A DNA stretch of 64,000 bases from Siphonodentalium dalli (lineage: Eukaryota; Mollusca; Scaphopoda; Gadilida; Siphonodentaliidae): assembly GCA_032622095.1 (NCBI GenBank), contig CP136068.1, forward strand, positions 116,857,509 to 116,921,508, read 5' to 3'. Position numbers and translations under genes: made by a program. Shown in pieces: positions 1-11,889 of the stretch (its first letter is position 1; each line of letters opens with the position of its first letter). A model generated the notes under the pieces. The model saw only the letters and a program-made list of their open reading frames with translations, did no database searches and was not told the DNA's origin.

Positions 1-300
1 AAATATTTACAATTGAGCGTAGTTTGGATGATGTTCTCTATGGAGCGGAATGGTCGATTTGCTTTAAATTTTCGGCGATGTTAGTAGAATGATACATTCC
101 TCCAGTTGACATAATTCCTGAATACTAACTTATCAGTTTCACCCACCGAACAAGTACATAATTTAACTTTAAGCATTGTAAAATATATATCTTTTTGAAC
201 GCTTTATGCAAAAAATGGGTTATCTTCTAATCGATCGGATAAGCCAAAGACTGCACAAATCACAAGTCCTCAATGTAACGGTAGTTTTTTAACAGCGTCG
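1..300. other. No feature recognised
   Basis: This is AT-rich sequence left of the minisatellite. I see no ORF, splice pair or clear repeat in it. Confidence 0.5.
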
Positions 301-304
301 TTTT

Positions 305-1020
305 GCCCCACCAACATCATAGCTAAATTAGAGCGATCCAAAAACTTACGACATCATAGCTAAATCAGCAGGACCAACCAACATCATAGCTAAATCAACA
401 GGACCCACCAACATCATAGCTAAACCAACAGGACCCACCAACAGTATAGCTTAACTAACAGGACCCACCAACATCATTGCTAAATCAACAGGACCCACAA
501 CATCATTGTTAAATCAACAGGACCCACCAACATCATAGCTAAACCAACAGGACCCACCAACATTATAGCTAAATTAACAGGACACATCCACATCATGGCT
601 AATTCAACAGGATCAACAACACCATAGCTAAATAATCAGCACGATAGCGACAGCATAGCTAAATCAACAGGACCCACCAACATCATAGCTAAATCAACAT
701 GAGCCACATCTTAGCTAAATCAACAGGACCCACCAATATCATATATAGCTAAATCAGCATGATCCACCAACGTCATATCTAAATCAGCAGGACCCACCGA
801 CATCATAGCTAAATCAACAGGACCCACCAACATCAAAGCTAAATGAACTGAACCTACCAACACCATAGCTAAATCAACAGGACCACCAACGTCATAGCTA
901 AATCAACAGGACCCACCGACAAAATAGCTAAATCAACAGGACCCGCAACATCATAGCTAAATCAACAGGACCCACCAACATCATAGCTAAATCAACACGA
1001 CCCATCATAGCTAAACAGGA
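305..1020. repeat. Minisatellite, about 30-bp unit
   Basis: About two dozen imperfect head-to-tail copies of a 30-bp unit whose core reads ATCATAGCTAAATCAACAGG followed by ACCCACCAAC. Copies differ by point changes and small indels; several are shortened to 25-29 bp and one is lengthened by an extra TATA. The frame shifts between copies, so the ORFs crossing the array are by-products. The array fades into non-repetitive sequence at about 1020. Confidence 0.9.
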
Positions 1021-1212
1021 TACATGCCCTGTGCCGAACAAATTCCTAGCATCTAGTGGTCTATCTCCAGGCAAATGTAGACATCGATTAATTAGCAGTT
1101 TTTTATTACGGGGGAGGGACCAGGACACACCGTGCCGACCGAGAATTTGTTTTAATCTGAACGTGAGAATTACAATCCTAGCATCTAGACTGACCTCAAG
1201 CTTTTGGAGTGT

Positions 1213-1279
1213 TGGCTTCATATCAAGTGAAATTTCGGGTGGGGTGCCAGGTCGGAAATTTCACTTGATATGAAGCCAA
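1213..1279. repeat. Short perfect-armed hairpin
   Basis: TTGGCTTCATATCAAGTGAA is followed after about 25 bases by its reverse complement, giving arms of about 21 bp. It may be the remnant of a snapback MITE. No target duplication is evident. Confidence 0.7.
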
Positions 1280-1835
1280 TTTACGGCGGGTGGTTCATGG
1301 TACAACTAAATAAATGCGCTTCACTACCAGAAGACAGTTCAAACCAAGACAAAAGGTGTCATCCCTCATTATTAACTGATGATGAACTCAAACCCCCCTA
1401 CCAAGAGTTAAATGCATACCTATTACATAATAGAAGCAGTCTTAAAACCTTTTGTCCCATTATTTTGAAGAAAAAATGACTGTAGGAAAAAATTTACAGG
1501 GCCAGGAAAAAATGTGTAAGCCGGGCTGCTGAACCACCCACCCCGCCTAGTGTTCGGATAAAAATTGCAGACCTTCCCCCTGCTGTGATCCCGATAAAAG
1601 CATTCTCCTGAATACACCACATTCATAGATGTGTCGTGTACATTATACATGTACGTTGGTCTTGCCACAAACAGTACTATATGCCAATATATCACCCACG
1701 GTGTTGAAGCCAAGACCTCAAACTAGCCCAGAAGGACATAATCACTTACTACAATATAATGTCAAGTAAATGTGGCTCTCTGTATGGGAGTGTTTTATAT
1801 CCAGGCTTAAAAATAACGCATACCCGTACCATATG

Positions 1836-1972
1836 TTATTAATTTGTTGTATCCATATTGGCCGAGTTATGAGGCCGATGACTGTCGTATTGGCCTGAGG
1901 CCGCAGGCCGAAGGCTAATACGACAGACCGAGGCCTTATAACTCGGTCAATGTGGAAACAACCAATTAATAT
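1836..1972. repeat. Imperfect palindrome (snapback element)
   Basis: The arms run from TTATTAATTTGTTG inward through ATTGGCCGAGTTAT and meet at a GC-rich centre (GGCCTGAGGCCGCAGGCC). The right arm mirrors this with ATAACTCGGTCAAT and a degenerate CAACCAATTAAT. The GC-rich centre stands out from its AT-rich surroundings. Confidence 0.65.
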
Positions 1973-2287
1973 GAATTTTATTAATTAGCAACATTGGCAA
2001 TAATTGTTTCACAGAATGAATATATTAACATAGATATAACAATTATTGCAGCAATGTTTATTCTTGTGAACTTTGTGAAGAACTTGAAGCGATTTCACAG
2101 TACTGTCAGTTTCTACTGGGAATGATATTGATACGGATACATGTAGTTTATCCACGTACATGTATATTTATTCCAAAAAAACAGTGACTGTAATTCATCC
2201 GAAATCAACTGCAATCTATCTTCCGTCGACCCAATATTCTTTGCCGATCGAGCTAATTACGTATGACGTGATTTACGTTACTTTGAG

Positions 2288-2372
2288 TTATTGGCCGCGT
2301 TTTCTACTAATTGGCCGACTTTTTGTTACTTATTGGCCGCGTTTTCTACTTATTGGCCGACTTTTTGTTACT
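2288..2372. repeat. Tandem duplication, about 42-bp unit
   Basis: Two copies of a block reading TTATTGGCCGCGTTTTCTAC then TTGGCCGACTTTTTGTTAC lie head to tail, followed by a third partial copy ending in GCGGCCGATAAC. Confidence 0.8.
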
Positions 2373-2865
2373 TTTAACGCGGGCAGCGTTCTACTTATTG
2401 CGGCCGATAACCTGTAGCTAATTAATAAATTTGCTTTTAAACGAGTAATATTTTTATTAAAGGTACACAATCCGATTCGACGGTCCCCGTATCATCAGAC
2501 TCCAAAAACAACAACAACATTTTTTATCAAAAGACGCTTTATATAGTTATCAGAATCGATTAATTACCAACAAATAATGCAAATAATGTCAACTCTAGTA
2601 TAATATTTTCCAAAAACGTGTTATATATCAGCATTTTGTTTAACGCAATTGGTATCCAGGGTATGTCAGTCGGCTCGTCGAGTATTTTCTAGGCCGCCAA
2701 ATATTCCAGGTGGTGAAAAATAACAGATTTCAAAAATAGATATCTGACAACTCTGATCTTTGATATGTGGGTTCCTCGACTCGATTACAATATTTTATAC
2801 CCCCGAAGCCAAAGGAATTAGCAGATTTAGCTTTGCGGTCGTATAAGCCAACATATCCTCATGCA

Positions 2866-3287
2866 AATAGGTTCATATTGAACGTATTTAAAAAATCTAA
2901 ATACGCCCATATTGGCGTTATTTGAATCTGAATTACGCTCTGAATGAACGTAACTTGGGCACGAAAACAGTCGACTCTGAAATAAGTCCATAATGAGCGT
3001 ATATCCGTTATTCCGTTGAATGGCGCGGGCCGCGCTGAACCCACATTATAAAGAACGCCAATCTGGTAAGTCGTTTCAATGAAAACATTTAAGATTAATA
3101 ATGGAAAAATGGGCGTGTGTCGTATGAGGGGGTGCATCAAATACGTTCGATACGGATGTATTTTTAATACGCTCAAATAAGGCTGTTTAGTGCCCCATTT
3201 ACGTTCATATAGAGCGTAATTCAGATTCAAATAACGCCAATATGGGCGTATTTGGGATTTTTGAAATACGTTCAATATGAACCTATT
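2866..3287. mobile_element. MITE with about 90-bp terminal inverted repeats
   Basis: The left end AATAGGTTCATATTGAACG and the right end are reverse complements for roughly 90 bp with only a few mismatches. The inner part of each arm contains its own short palindromes (GCCCATATTGGCG). The 240-bp interior has no convincing coding sequence; the 138-residue minus-strand ORF simply reads across the arms. No target duplication could be fixed, so the superfamily is unknown. Confidence 0.8.
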
Positions 3288-3299
3288 TTCAAGAGAACA

Positions 3300-4125
3300 G
3301 GCTGTATAAGCACTTGATTTAGTGAAACAGAATTCGAGTACTGGGGGACGGGAAGAGGTCTAAGAAAACAATCACTCTGAAACAGACTGGCCACCACCTT
3401 ACATCATCCTTTCCTAACGATCCGCAAGATCATCATTCACCAGTCACCATTCTCTCACATTCCACACAGCTGTTAATAAGTTACTTATTGTGCCACTTTG
3501 TCAATTATGTAATTTTGTAACAATGTATACTGGAGAGGGGCTCATTAAGTTATGTAACTTGTGCCCCAATCCACTTTGTATTATTACAAATAAAATATGT
3601 TTAAAGTAAAGTAACAGACTGGCCGTAAACTGTCCCACGGCGTGTCTAGCGTGCATGTAACGTCCAGGAACAACAATCATCAACGACAAAATCGGCGAGC
3701 AATTTCCGAACGCAGTATCGTCCATATCCGGACCGTCTTTTGTTTCGTGTGCAATTCCGCGCAAAACGTTTACTGTCACGCGATAGATCACACCCAGAGG
3801 AGGCATAATCCGACTAAGTATCATTGGAAAGATACATTCAATTCCCGTATATCGAGGGGTCGTTGGAATGTCTAGGAGAGGAAGTCAAGTCGGTTAATTT
3901 TATGGGGAATGTCGATGGGAAGTCCATATGATCGAGCAAATTAAAATTGACAGGGACCACTGCGTGGTATGCATGTATTTCGCACAGGAATGTGTGTTGT
4001 GAGGACTCGGAAATATAAGTCTGGATGCAAGGCGGTCACCCATTTGTATACAATCAACATGCATCCCATTAATTTAGTACCCTTTTAGTACCCATTACTC
4101 CCTCTCTACTGCAGCTTATTCATTT
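3300..4125. other. No feature recognised
   Basis: This stretch has only short ORFs, in both strands, without splice or domain support. I see no repeat that recurs elsewhere in the window. Confidence 0.4.
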
Positions 4126-4127
4126 AG

Positions 4128-4250
4128 CATGGTGTGACACTCTGTGCATGCATGGTGTGAAACTGTGTGCATGGTGTGACAATGTGTGCATGTTGTGACA
4201 CGGCGCTTGCTGTGCTACTGCATATGGTGTGTCACTGTGTGCATTGGTAC
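4128..4250. repeat. Degenerate TGTG-rich minisatellite
   Basis: Four to five diverged copies of a unit of about 19-23 bp built on GCATGGTGTGACACTGTGT. It supplies the Cys/His-rich start of a spurious 160-residue ORF. Confidence 0.7.
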
Positions 4251-4674
4251 GTGCTTGTGCTTATAGCAGTAAACGAGCCCGCAGATGATTTGACGAACGA
4301 CCAGTCACATACATGTAGACCTTTCTGCTCCCGAAAAATAGAGCAACGAAAACGGCCCCACGAACACGTGACAGTTAGTGTAGTTATGTGTGTTGAAATC
4401 TTCACTGCTCTAAATTTTGGTTACTTTCATCTCAGGTACACACGTCGAATGTGTCGCTTTTATCATAAAATGCACAATGCTGTACTGCAAATTGGAAGTG
4501 AAATAATAAAAAACAACAATGGCGTCCAAATGTTCTTGTTTTCAGGTTGCTCGCAGTGTTATATATATTCTTCGGATACGATCACGTCTTGGACATCCAC
4601 GGTTCAGAACGCGGATTTGAACACACCCCATCACATGTACGCTTGGTAGACACTAACATATAGAAACTTAGCAG

Positions 4675-4925
4675 GACAACTTAAACGGACATGGCTCATT
4701 CGAGCTTCAAATTTTGCCTACGTAATTTGGAAGGAAGTATATGAGATAGGTTGAATATACGAACTATTCACATACCGGCATCATATGATCTGAAAAATAC
4801 AATGTACTTGCAATGGTCACATCCATTTTAAAGCTGTTTTCAATTTTTCATAAATGAAATAAACGCTCTTTATTTTTACATATCAGATTAGAAAAACATC
4901 GAACGTTCTTTTCTCTTTCGCCATG
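4675..4925 (+). repeat. Dispersed repeat, family Q (copy 1)
   Basis: The block starting AAACGGACATGGCTCATTCG recurs in reverse complement at 14095-14300 (GCTCGAATGAGCCGTGTCC). Its distal part, AAACGCTCTTTATT, recurs at 22076-22135, and the first 20 bases recur inverted near 54521. The family is old and diverged; the class is unknown. Confidence 0.65.
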
Positions 4926-5339
4926 CATGTGACTTTTGTTTGTTTGTGACCCAAACAGCGTGTTCAAAGTTGTATTTTGTATAACTTCAATGCGTCTTTC
5001 TGGGACATATAATGCCCACAGAAAGGTATCTCAAGTATATATCGACCTATTTCGATACCGGGAAACATTCAAAAGCGAATATTATATTAGGTGTATGATG
5101 TAGCGCGAACATCCATCTGGCTTTAACCAAGGTGGTTATTTACATCTATAATCAAGAACAGGCCTCCAGTAGATGATGACGGTTCGATGCATAATATTTA
5201 GACGGAGGTTTCATAACTGTTACGAGCTATAGTGTAGTTATCTGTAAATATTGATCAGCAATATATGCTTTGGCCGAATGATCCAAATGTTCAAGTTTAC
5301 AACATCTAGAACAATAAACAAATTATCTGCTCGGTCCAC

Positions 5340-5490
5340 TTCACTATGTTAGTGAACGTAATAAGAAGAATGCGTTTGAACTTACGCTACAGCTAACAAT
5401 AATAGGGCCAATGACTGGTCAGAGATCTCATAGCACTCAGTGATCTCTCTGTGGGGACTATTAACGAAACCTATGATCGATGTGTCTTAT
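5340..5490 (+). repeat. Diverged direct repeat (partner 6240-6395)
   Basis: CAGTGATCTCTCTGTGGG and the following TATGATCGATGTGTCTTA recur at 6334-6385 as CAGTGATCTCGCTGTGGG and GTGATCGGTGTGTGTCAT. The flanks match more weakly (AATAGGGCCAATGACTGG against ACGGGGCCAGCGACC). The pair brackets SINE family A and the sequence after it. Confidence 0.55.
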
Positions 5491-5700
5491 AAGCTTTATA
5501 GCGCTTTATATGTCGTTATACGACATATATTATGATGGAGCTGGTTCGATTCCAGACCAGGCAGCCCAGTTTTGTGATCCACGTAAAGAAAGGGTAATCC
5601 GATATATATATAAGTATCTGGGCAAAGTTGTCAGTTGCGTATCGGGGGCAGGTGTAATTTCTACGTGCATTGGGGCGATTTCCGAGTGAAATTATCAACA
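5480..5700 (+). mobile_element. tRNA-derived SINE, family A (copy 1)
   Basis: A B-box-like GGTTCGATTCC near 5542 is followed by a body shared with the copy at 35330-35550: TTTGTGATCCACG, an AAAGAAAGGGTAA stretch, TATCTGGGCAAAGTTGTC, and the end ACGTGCATTGGGGCGATTTC. The A-box half is hard to recognise. Two copies sharing body order support a SINE rather than a chance tRNA match. It is non-coding, despite ORFs in both strands. Confidence 0.65.
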
Positions 5701-6239
5701 TGTCCCGTCCTTCGCCATCAGTATAAACGACAATATCTTGATATATCATCTTAAATAACGATAAACCCAGAAAAAGCCCAATATCGAGCTAACTGTTGAA
5801 TTATAATTATCACAATGGTCACGTATACAACATGAACACCATAGCGATCATGCATCCTTTCTGTATGCAATATATTAGACAACGTATAGTAGATCATGTG
5901 ATACAAGAACACCATAGGCAGAAATGGTAACGCGCTCAAGATCATATATTATATACCCATGATTGTAATTATAGAATCTTTTTCATTTCTGTTATTTGTA
6001 ATTGGCATAGCTTATCGCAAACCAAAAAATCAACATTATTGACATAATGTAAACGCCAATAAACGAAATTGAAATTCTCAACTACACCTTTTACCGGGCT
6101 CGGCCTCGGGGTTGCACTACAGCTCGGCCTCGGGGTCGCACTACAACTATTAATATGTCCCAATAATTAACATTCTATAAATTTAACCCCCAGCGTTATG
6201 GCAGCGCCCATGCGAAACAAGAATTTGTACATTAGTATA

Positions 6240-6395
6240 CACGCGGCGCGCGTAATAAGGAGAACTTGTATAAAGACGTATAACGGGGCCAGCGACCTAT
6301 ACCAAAAAAATTGTTCGACATCTCACATGACCCAGTGATCTCGCTGTGGGCGCTATTATCGGATCCGTGATCGGTGTGTGTCATACATTGTTGTG
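6240..6395 (+). repeat. Diverged direct repeat (partner 5340-5490)
   Basis: Second member of the pair described at 5340-5490. The best-conserved part is CAGTGATCTCGCTGTGGGCG. Similarity ends near 6400. Confidence 0.5.
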
Positions 6396-6399
6396 GTAA

Positions 6400-7025
6400 A
6401 CTCACCATGATTTGACGCGCCGGTTTCTAGCGCGCAATTGGGTGTGTTAATTGACAATTATCCGTTCTAAATTCCCACAACCGGCTTCTGTAATGACATT
6501 ACATTTTATTTTTTTCCAACTTAGCATCGTCTCTCATAGATAATATATGAGCCTTCACGCACATTACTCAATGTTTACAGACTTCGATCATCTTCGCGTG
6601 ACTCGGTTTTCCAAAAAAAAGACTCATTTTCATTTGATTATGTGTGTTCATAATTTAATAAAAGATGAGCTTTCGGAAGATTGCGTCAATTTGTGCAACT
6701 TGTAATGATAGGGCCGTGTATTAAAACAATCTATAATTTTCAATGATAAATTAGGCCAAGTGTGGCACCATCAATATGTCAAGGACGCCCCATGTGGCTT
6801 TCACTGACATTCACCATTAACGTTTTCGTGTGATCATATTGGTGACGTGGTTCCAAAACTGTTAGGCACAACTTGCCAGTTCTATTGTGAGTTGCCGATA
6901 CATGTACACTCAACCTGGTTTTGGAAGCCACTAGGCTACATATAAGTAGACGCTTATGGGAAAGGAGTCTCTCATTTAATGACAATGGCTCAAGAACGAT
7001 GGTGCCCAAATGTAAAGGGCACACA
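6400..7025. other. No feature recognised
   Basis: This is AT-rich sequence with short ORFs only. No splice-bounded coding block or repeat shared with the rest of the window was found. Confidence 0.4.
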
Positions 7026-7027
7026 TA

Positions 7028-7127
7028 CAGTAATGCCCAAAGTAATGACCACTTAACCACATCAGAATTATGGGTAATTTTTTAGGATTTAGTCGGAAAT
7101 ATGGCTTGTTGCCATTCTCTCGCCGAG
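7028..7127 (+). mobile_element. Half-copy of TA-type MITE, family B
   Basis: TA then CAGTAATGCCCAAAGTAAT begins the same left arm as the full copies at 23042-23253, 61102-61314 and 63466-63678. It runs through GGATTTAGTCGGAAATATGG and breaks near GCCATTCTCTCGCCGAG, so the right arm is missing. Confidence 0.75.
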
Positions 7128-7189
7128 TATTTATTCTCAAGAATAGCACATATAATACATAATATAAGGACGATAACAATTTAACATTA

Positions 7190-7400
7190 GAGAAAAGGAT
7201 TTGGCAATGTACGTTGAACTTGTCATCTGAACATTTCCCACCAATGAACATGAATCGTTCTGCTCTTGTGTTATATGTTTTTCTGTCTGTCGTCTGCTGT
7301 CATTACCTGAACCCCCCATCCAAAATGAACAACAGGCCGTTCCAATGTATAGTTTGATAACTGATGGGAGAATCTATTTGATGTAGAACGGGTTATGATC
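7190..7400 (+). repeat. Dispersed repeat, family T (copy 1)
   Basis: AACATTTCCCACCAATGAAC, the phrase GTCGTCTGCTGTCATTACC, and CCATCCAAAATGAAC then TTCCAATGTATA recur in the same order or inverted at 29690-29950, 30353-30537, 38888-39118, 51720-51880, 52500-52570 and 53220-53430. Intact copies are bounded by TTAA and CCCT/AGGG ends, so this is a decayed piggyBac-like MITE. Confidence 0.6.
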
Positions 7401-7844
7401 TACTCGACTACCAGACCATCATCATATATAAGGGATCAGTTAACGGATTTTTACAGCCCCTCCCGCCGCCCACATAAAATGTTTTTACAATTGGCGACAT
7501 ATTGGACATAATACTGCATAATAACCGAATTTAAGTACAAATACTGCTAGTTATATCTAAATAATTTTAAATACAAAGCTATCTAATATAATATAATCCC
7601 GTGTTGAACTGTATTTGCGAAGGTACATTTTGTTCTTATAACAACTCTCGTGATAGTCAAACTAATCTCACATGCCTCCGTTGCATTCTGTCGGGAAAAG
7701 TGGAGCAAAAAAAAAACACAAAACACAAAACAAATTGAAAAGCAAACAAAAATAAAAATCATCTACATCAGCCACAAAATCCCTCCCCGCTTGAAAGAGC
7801 ATTAAATATCAGGGTGTGGTCAGACGTAAGTCGGGATTTTTTTA

Positions 7845-8204
7845 CCCTGTGCCAATGCATTCTCTTATATATGCGAGTCGACCATAGGTCGCCTCCCATA
7901 TATAAGAGAATGCATTGGCCTAACAATTTTAATATTTTTTTCTTGTATTCTTTAACAATTTTATAATTTCACCCACACAGAGCCCCAGACAAACATGAGC
8001 AGACGGCACTCTTCTATAGGCTTCTATATATGTGTGGGTCTCCCTGCAGGGTAATGGATGTTTTTTTATTTTATGTCCTAAAAATTTTAAGAAACATTTA
8101 TTTAAAAAAAAATGATAAAAAATTGTTAGGCCAATGCATTCTCTTATATATGCGAGGCGACCTATGGTCGACTCGCATATATAAGAGAATGCATTGGCAC
8201 AGGG
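7845..8204 (+). mobile_element. Double-palindrome MITE module, type I
   Basis: The module is bounded by CCCTGTG and CACAGGG. Just inside each end lies a 67-bp near-perfect palindrome (7852-7918 and 8131-8197) with arms CCAATGCATTCTCTTATATA and a centre CGACC-ATA-GGTCG. The two palindromes face each other: the left has GAGTCGACC, the right GAGGCGACC. The interior includes GAGCCCCAGACAAACATGAG and an AT-rich spacer. Outside the left end, CGTAAGTCGGGATT matches part of the longer inverted end of the copies at 9690 and 11372. Confidence 0.9.
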
Positions 8205-8697
8205 TAAAAACAGATAATTACTGTGATGAGTTTCCTACCAGGACTGAATTAGACTCTAAAGAAAGTCATCAATCTGAGTAACTGATGGTTCGTAATTTAA
8301 TCGGATTCACCAGTCTCTTTACAGAATACCCATTTAATCGGCTTTGTTTCTTCCTGCGCACACTACAAAGAGTCGGTATGCTTTATGTTCGATTCCTGTT
8401 TATCTGCCTTTATGTTCCGCAATTTTAACCACTCCCGTACCGAGCGAAATTATAACCGCTAAATTCCTTTGAGATGAAGAAATGTAAACCCCACGTTTTT
8501 CGTAATCTCTGGCCTTTCTTGTAATTTCATCTGAGCTATAGAGCTGAGCTGTATCGAACAGACTTCTCAAAATCTAGGACTTATATAGGTTAAATAGCTT
8601 TTCTAAAGGTCGGGGTATTTTTCTTGCATGCCCTTTGCACACATCTATCATGAACGTGAAGGGGATTAGAATTACATGTGCTTGTGGCTATTTTAGA

Positions 8698-9395
8698 AAT
8701 GGATATTGATTTGCTTGCGTTACAATGAGTATGGATGCAAGTTGGTCTTACACTTTGTGTGGGACGCGAAAGCATTTCACTCATAAAAATGTCAGATCAA
8801 CTTGAAGACATGATCCATGGAACGTAACAAAATCAACTTACATGATTTTTTTTACCTTGTGCCAATGCATTCTCTTATATATGCGAGTCGACCATAGGTC
8901 GCCTCGCATATATAAGAGAATGCATTGGCCTAACTATTTTTTACAATTTTAATAATTTGTTCTTGTATTCTTTAACAATTTTATAATTCCACCCACACAG
9001 AGCCCCAGACAAACACGAGCAGACGACACTCTTCTTTATGCTTCTATATATGTGTGGGGCTCCCTGCAAGGTAATGGATGTTTTTTATTTTATGTCCTAA
9101 AAATTTTAAGAAACATTTATTTAAAAAAAATGATAAAAAATTGTTAGGCCAATGCATTCTCTTATATATGCGAGACGACCTATGGTCGACTCGCATATAT
9201 AAGAGAATGCATTGGCACAGGGTAAAAACTTTCAAAAGAAAAGGGGCATTTAGCGCCAGTTTTGAACGATATTCTGGTGTCACAAATAGAATCAATACAA
9301 CATGAAAACAAGTTGCGACTTGCCGAGTAAGTCACCTGACGTAATTCCAACCAACCAACGTCTTCAACGCAGGCTACACAATGCAAATGTAGGAG
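8698..9395 (+). mobile_element. Snapback element family K, interrupted (copy 1)
   Basis: The left part is a hairpin with arms ATGGATATTGATTTGC and GAGTATGGATGCAAGTTGG, closely related to 17345-17720. The right part continues from 9240 with GGCATTTAGCGCCAG and ends in CACCTGACGTAATTCCAACC. Between them sits a complete type I module (8855-9222), so family K was present before the module inserted. Confidence 0.65.
8855..9222 (+). mobile_element. Double-palindrome MITE module, type I, nested
   Basis: The palindromes are at 8862-8928 and 9149-9215, with type I interior GAGCCCCAGACAAACACGAG. The left outer end is CCTTGTG instead of CCCTGTG. It sits inside family K, giving a relative age: module younger than K. 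Confidence 0.9.
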
Positions 9396-9689
9396 TTTAA
9401 ATAGGCACATACAGGGTGAAAACCGGCTATGCAATGTCGGTTAGTTTCCATGGTTGCTATGGTATGTAAATGTACTGGTCGAAATATTGCACCAGTTTAT
9501 GTATAAGAAATGTAGGACTTCATGTAACATTGTTCAACAACAATAGGCTATATGAGTACATGCACATTGCCTGAGGATATTTACTGTGAGAGATGCGGAT
9601 TCAATTCGATATGAACGCTATATATATTCCTTTCCCTATTCTCTTGTATTCTTCCGTTGGTTTGATTGTACGCTCAACTGTTGGAAATA

Positions 9690-10145
9690 TGTGACCCGCC
9701 ATCAAATCCAGTCGTAAGTCGGGATTTATTTACCCTGTGCCAATGCATTCTCTTATATATGCGAGTCGACCATATGTCGCCTCGCATATATAAGAGAATG
9801 CATTGGCCTAACAATTTTTTACAATTTATATAATTTTTCTTGTATTCTTTAACAATTTTATAATTTCACCCATACAGAGCCCCAGACAAACATGAGCAGA
9901 CGACACTCTGCTGTATGCTTCTATATATGTGTGTGGCTCCCTGCAGGGTAATGGATGTTTTTTATTTTTATGTCCTAAAAATTTTAAGAAGCATTTATTT
10001 AAAAAAAATGATAACAAATTGTTAGGCCAATGCATTCTCTTATATATGCGAGGCGACCTATGGTCGACTCGCATATATAAGAGAATGCATTGGCACAGGG
10101 TAAAAAAATCCCGACTTACGACTGGATTTGATATGGCGGGTCACA
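9690..10145 (+). mobile_element. TA-type MITE with TGTGACCCGCC ends carrying the module
   Basis: The terminal inverted repeats are about 47 bp: TGTGACCCGCCATCAAATCC then AGTCGTAAGTCGGGATT, mirrored at the right end as GGATTTGATATGGCGGGTCA. TA dinucleotides flank both ends (9688-9689, 10146-10147), as in Tc1/mariner-type insertions. Inside are palindromes at 9740-9806 and 10027-10093 and a type I interior. Confidence 0.9.
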
Positions 10146-10239
10146 TATGACAATAACCGGCTTATTCCCAAAAAGCCGTGATATTTGTTCTGAACTGGAA
10201 ATTGTATATACTGCATTTGCGCATTGCTGATTTGTATAT

Positions 10240-10510
10240 AATATATTCATTGAGTGCAAGAATAACCAATCGGAACAATTTGGATCTTCTTTGAACGTAA
10301 ACAAACACAGGGGAAAATGTGAGATTACTCCTAATTACATGGTACAGTCTATAGGTAATTAATATAAAAGTTAGGTTATAACACGTCATTATGACCGTAA
10401 TATATCACTCTTTCAGATGAATATAGTATCCTGTATTTTTAGGAGATATAGTCGATTAATATTGACGAATAATTCCGCCTCTGGAGATGGGCATAGCGTT
10501 CGCTATAGAA
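10240..10510 (+). repeat. Left arm of large inverted repeat (partner 12180-12420)
   Basis: Reading from GATCTTCTTTGAACGTAAAC through GTGAGATTACTCCTAATTAC, CCGTAATATATCACTCTTTC and GGAGATGGGCATAGCG, the arm is the reverse complement of 12180-12420 with scattered differences. A plausible acceptor (ctctttcag at 10407-10416) lies inside it, but because the sequence is repeated I do not call an exon. Confidence 0.8.
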
Positions 10511-10752
10511 GAGAAAGAGGAGCGGTCTTCGATGTTATTCGGCATTTAGCACTACCGATATCACAAACGGGTGTATTCGAAGGAAACTTGGTGGAAAACA
10601 TCATGAGAAATACGGATTGACATAAACGAAAAAATAGGTAGTGGCCTCATTTATTCTTAGTGGTCATATAGTATATATGTTACAAAAACACTGTTATCTG
10701 CGTTCGATATGAAGTCAACAAGCCTGAGTTTAGTGTGTCTGTCATTTGCCGA

Positions 10753-11078
10753 ATGAGGTCCCCAGAGGGTAAATTTAGTGACGCTATCCCGCATAGTTGG
10801 CTAGCATCCCCAAATTCACATTCTTGGGACCTGCGTGGTGCCTCATCTGCTATGGGAGACATAGACTCAGATAGAAGTTCCCAAAGGTGAATATTGTGAT
10901 ATTGTACACCCATTGGGAACCTTGATTATGCAATGAGTCGTCTGCAAATTTCAGGATATAGAGAAACTAAACTAAAAAAAGAATAATGAGGTCCCCAGAG
11001 GGTAAATTTAGTGATGCTTCATTGTAGCCCGCTATGCCGGATAGCATAACTAAATTCACCCTCTGGGACCTTATTCTG
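10753..11078. repeat. Two related hairpins with GGTCCC ends
   Basis: ATGAGGTCCCCAGAGGGTAA begins a hairpin at 10753-10834 and again at 10986-11078. The second closes with TTCACCCTCTGGGACCTTAT. Both centres contain CCCGCATAG/CCCGCTATG-like inner palindromes. They look like two members of one small snapback family inserted about 150 bp apart. Confidence 0.7.
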
Positions 11079-11222
11079 CAAATAACAGGCGCACTAAACT
11101 CAGACTTGCCTACTAATATATATTAATTAATAATGATCTATCTCTGAGTTCAATTATGAGAATGGTGAAATACGAGACACCTATAGTGCTTTTCTGATAA
11201 GTTATTTTCCGTCATGTCACAA

Positions 11223-11303
11223 AATGTATCGAACATGATCTATTTAGATGACACATGACTCGTGTGTCTTCAAAACATATCATGTTCAATACATTTTTCA
11301 TGA
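11223..11303. repeat. Hairpin around TGTATCGAACATGAT
   Basis: TGTATCGAACATGATCTATTT faces ATATCATGTTCAATACA, and the centre GACACATGACTCGTGTGTC is a second smaller palindrome. Arm length is about 17 bp plus the inner stem. Confidence 0.65.
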
Positions 11304-11371
11304 AGATGGATTCATAGATATTATAGGAAAGAGGAAGAGGAGCGACTGCCAGCTCTGTGTTATATGCTATA

Positions 11372-11829
11372 TGTGACCCGCCATATCAAAACCAGTCGTA
11401 AGTCGGGATTTGTTTACCCTGTGCCAATGCATTCTCTTATATATGCGAGTCGACCATAGGTCGCCTCGCAATATATAAGAGAATGCATTGGCCTAACAAT
11501 TTTTTACAATTTTAATAATTTTGTTTTGTATTATTTAACAATTTTATAATTTCACCCATACAGAGCCACAGACAAACATGAGCAGACGACACTCTTCTAT
11601 ATGCTTCTATATATGTGTGGGGCTCCCTGCAGGGTATGGATGTTTTTTATTTTATGTCCTAAAAATTGTAAGAAACATTTATTTAAAAAAAATGATAAAC
11701 AATTGTTAGGCCAATGCATTCTCTTATATATGCGAGGCGACCTATGGTCGACTCGCATATATAAGAGAATGCATTGGCACAGGGTAAAAAAATCCCGACT
11801 TACGACTGGTTTTGATATGGCGGGTCACA
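11372..11829 (+). mobile_element. TA-type MITE with TGTGACCCGCC ends carrying the module (copy 2)
   Basis: Same organisation as 9690-10145. The terminal TGTGACCCGCCATATCAAAA pairs with TTTTGATATGGCGGGTCACA, TA flanks both sides (11370-11371, 11830-11831), and the palindromes lie at 11424-11491 (1-bp insertion) and 11711-11777. The two copies are about 95% alike by eye, indicating recent activity. Confidence 0.9.
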
Positions 11830-11889
11830 TATAAGATATTATATTAGGTCAACAAGGGCGAGTGTTGAATATCATTTGAGACAAATGGT

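Noticed and set aside
928-1221. Minus-strand ORF with LAMM repeats
   Set aside because: It is a translation of the 30-bp minisatellite in a frame that is broken elsewhere in the array.
4167-4649. 160-residue ORF, the second longest in the window
   Set aside because: It starts within a TGTG-rich minisatellite, has no recognisable domain, and its composition follows the low-complexity sequence.
7852-10093. Repeated 67-bp palindromes as a CRISPR array
   Set aside because: Copies are inverted pairs at irregular distances with shared rather than unique intervening sequence, and the context is eukaryotic; they are parts of MITEs.
10417-10620. ORF preceded by a good acceptor-like ctctttcag as an exon
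   Set aside because: The whole block is part of an inverted repeat present again at 12180-12420, where the frame is not kept.
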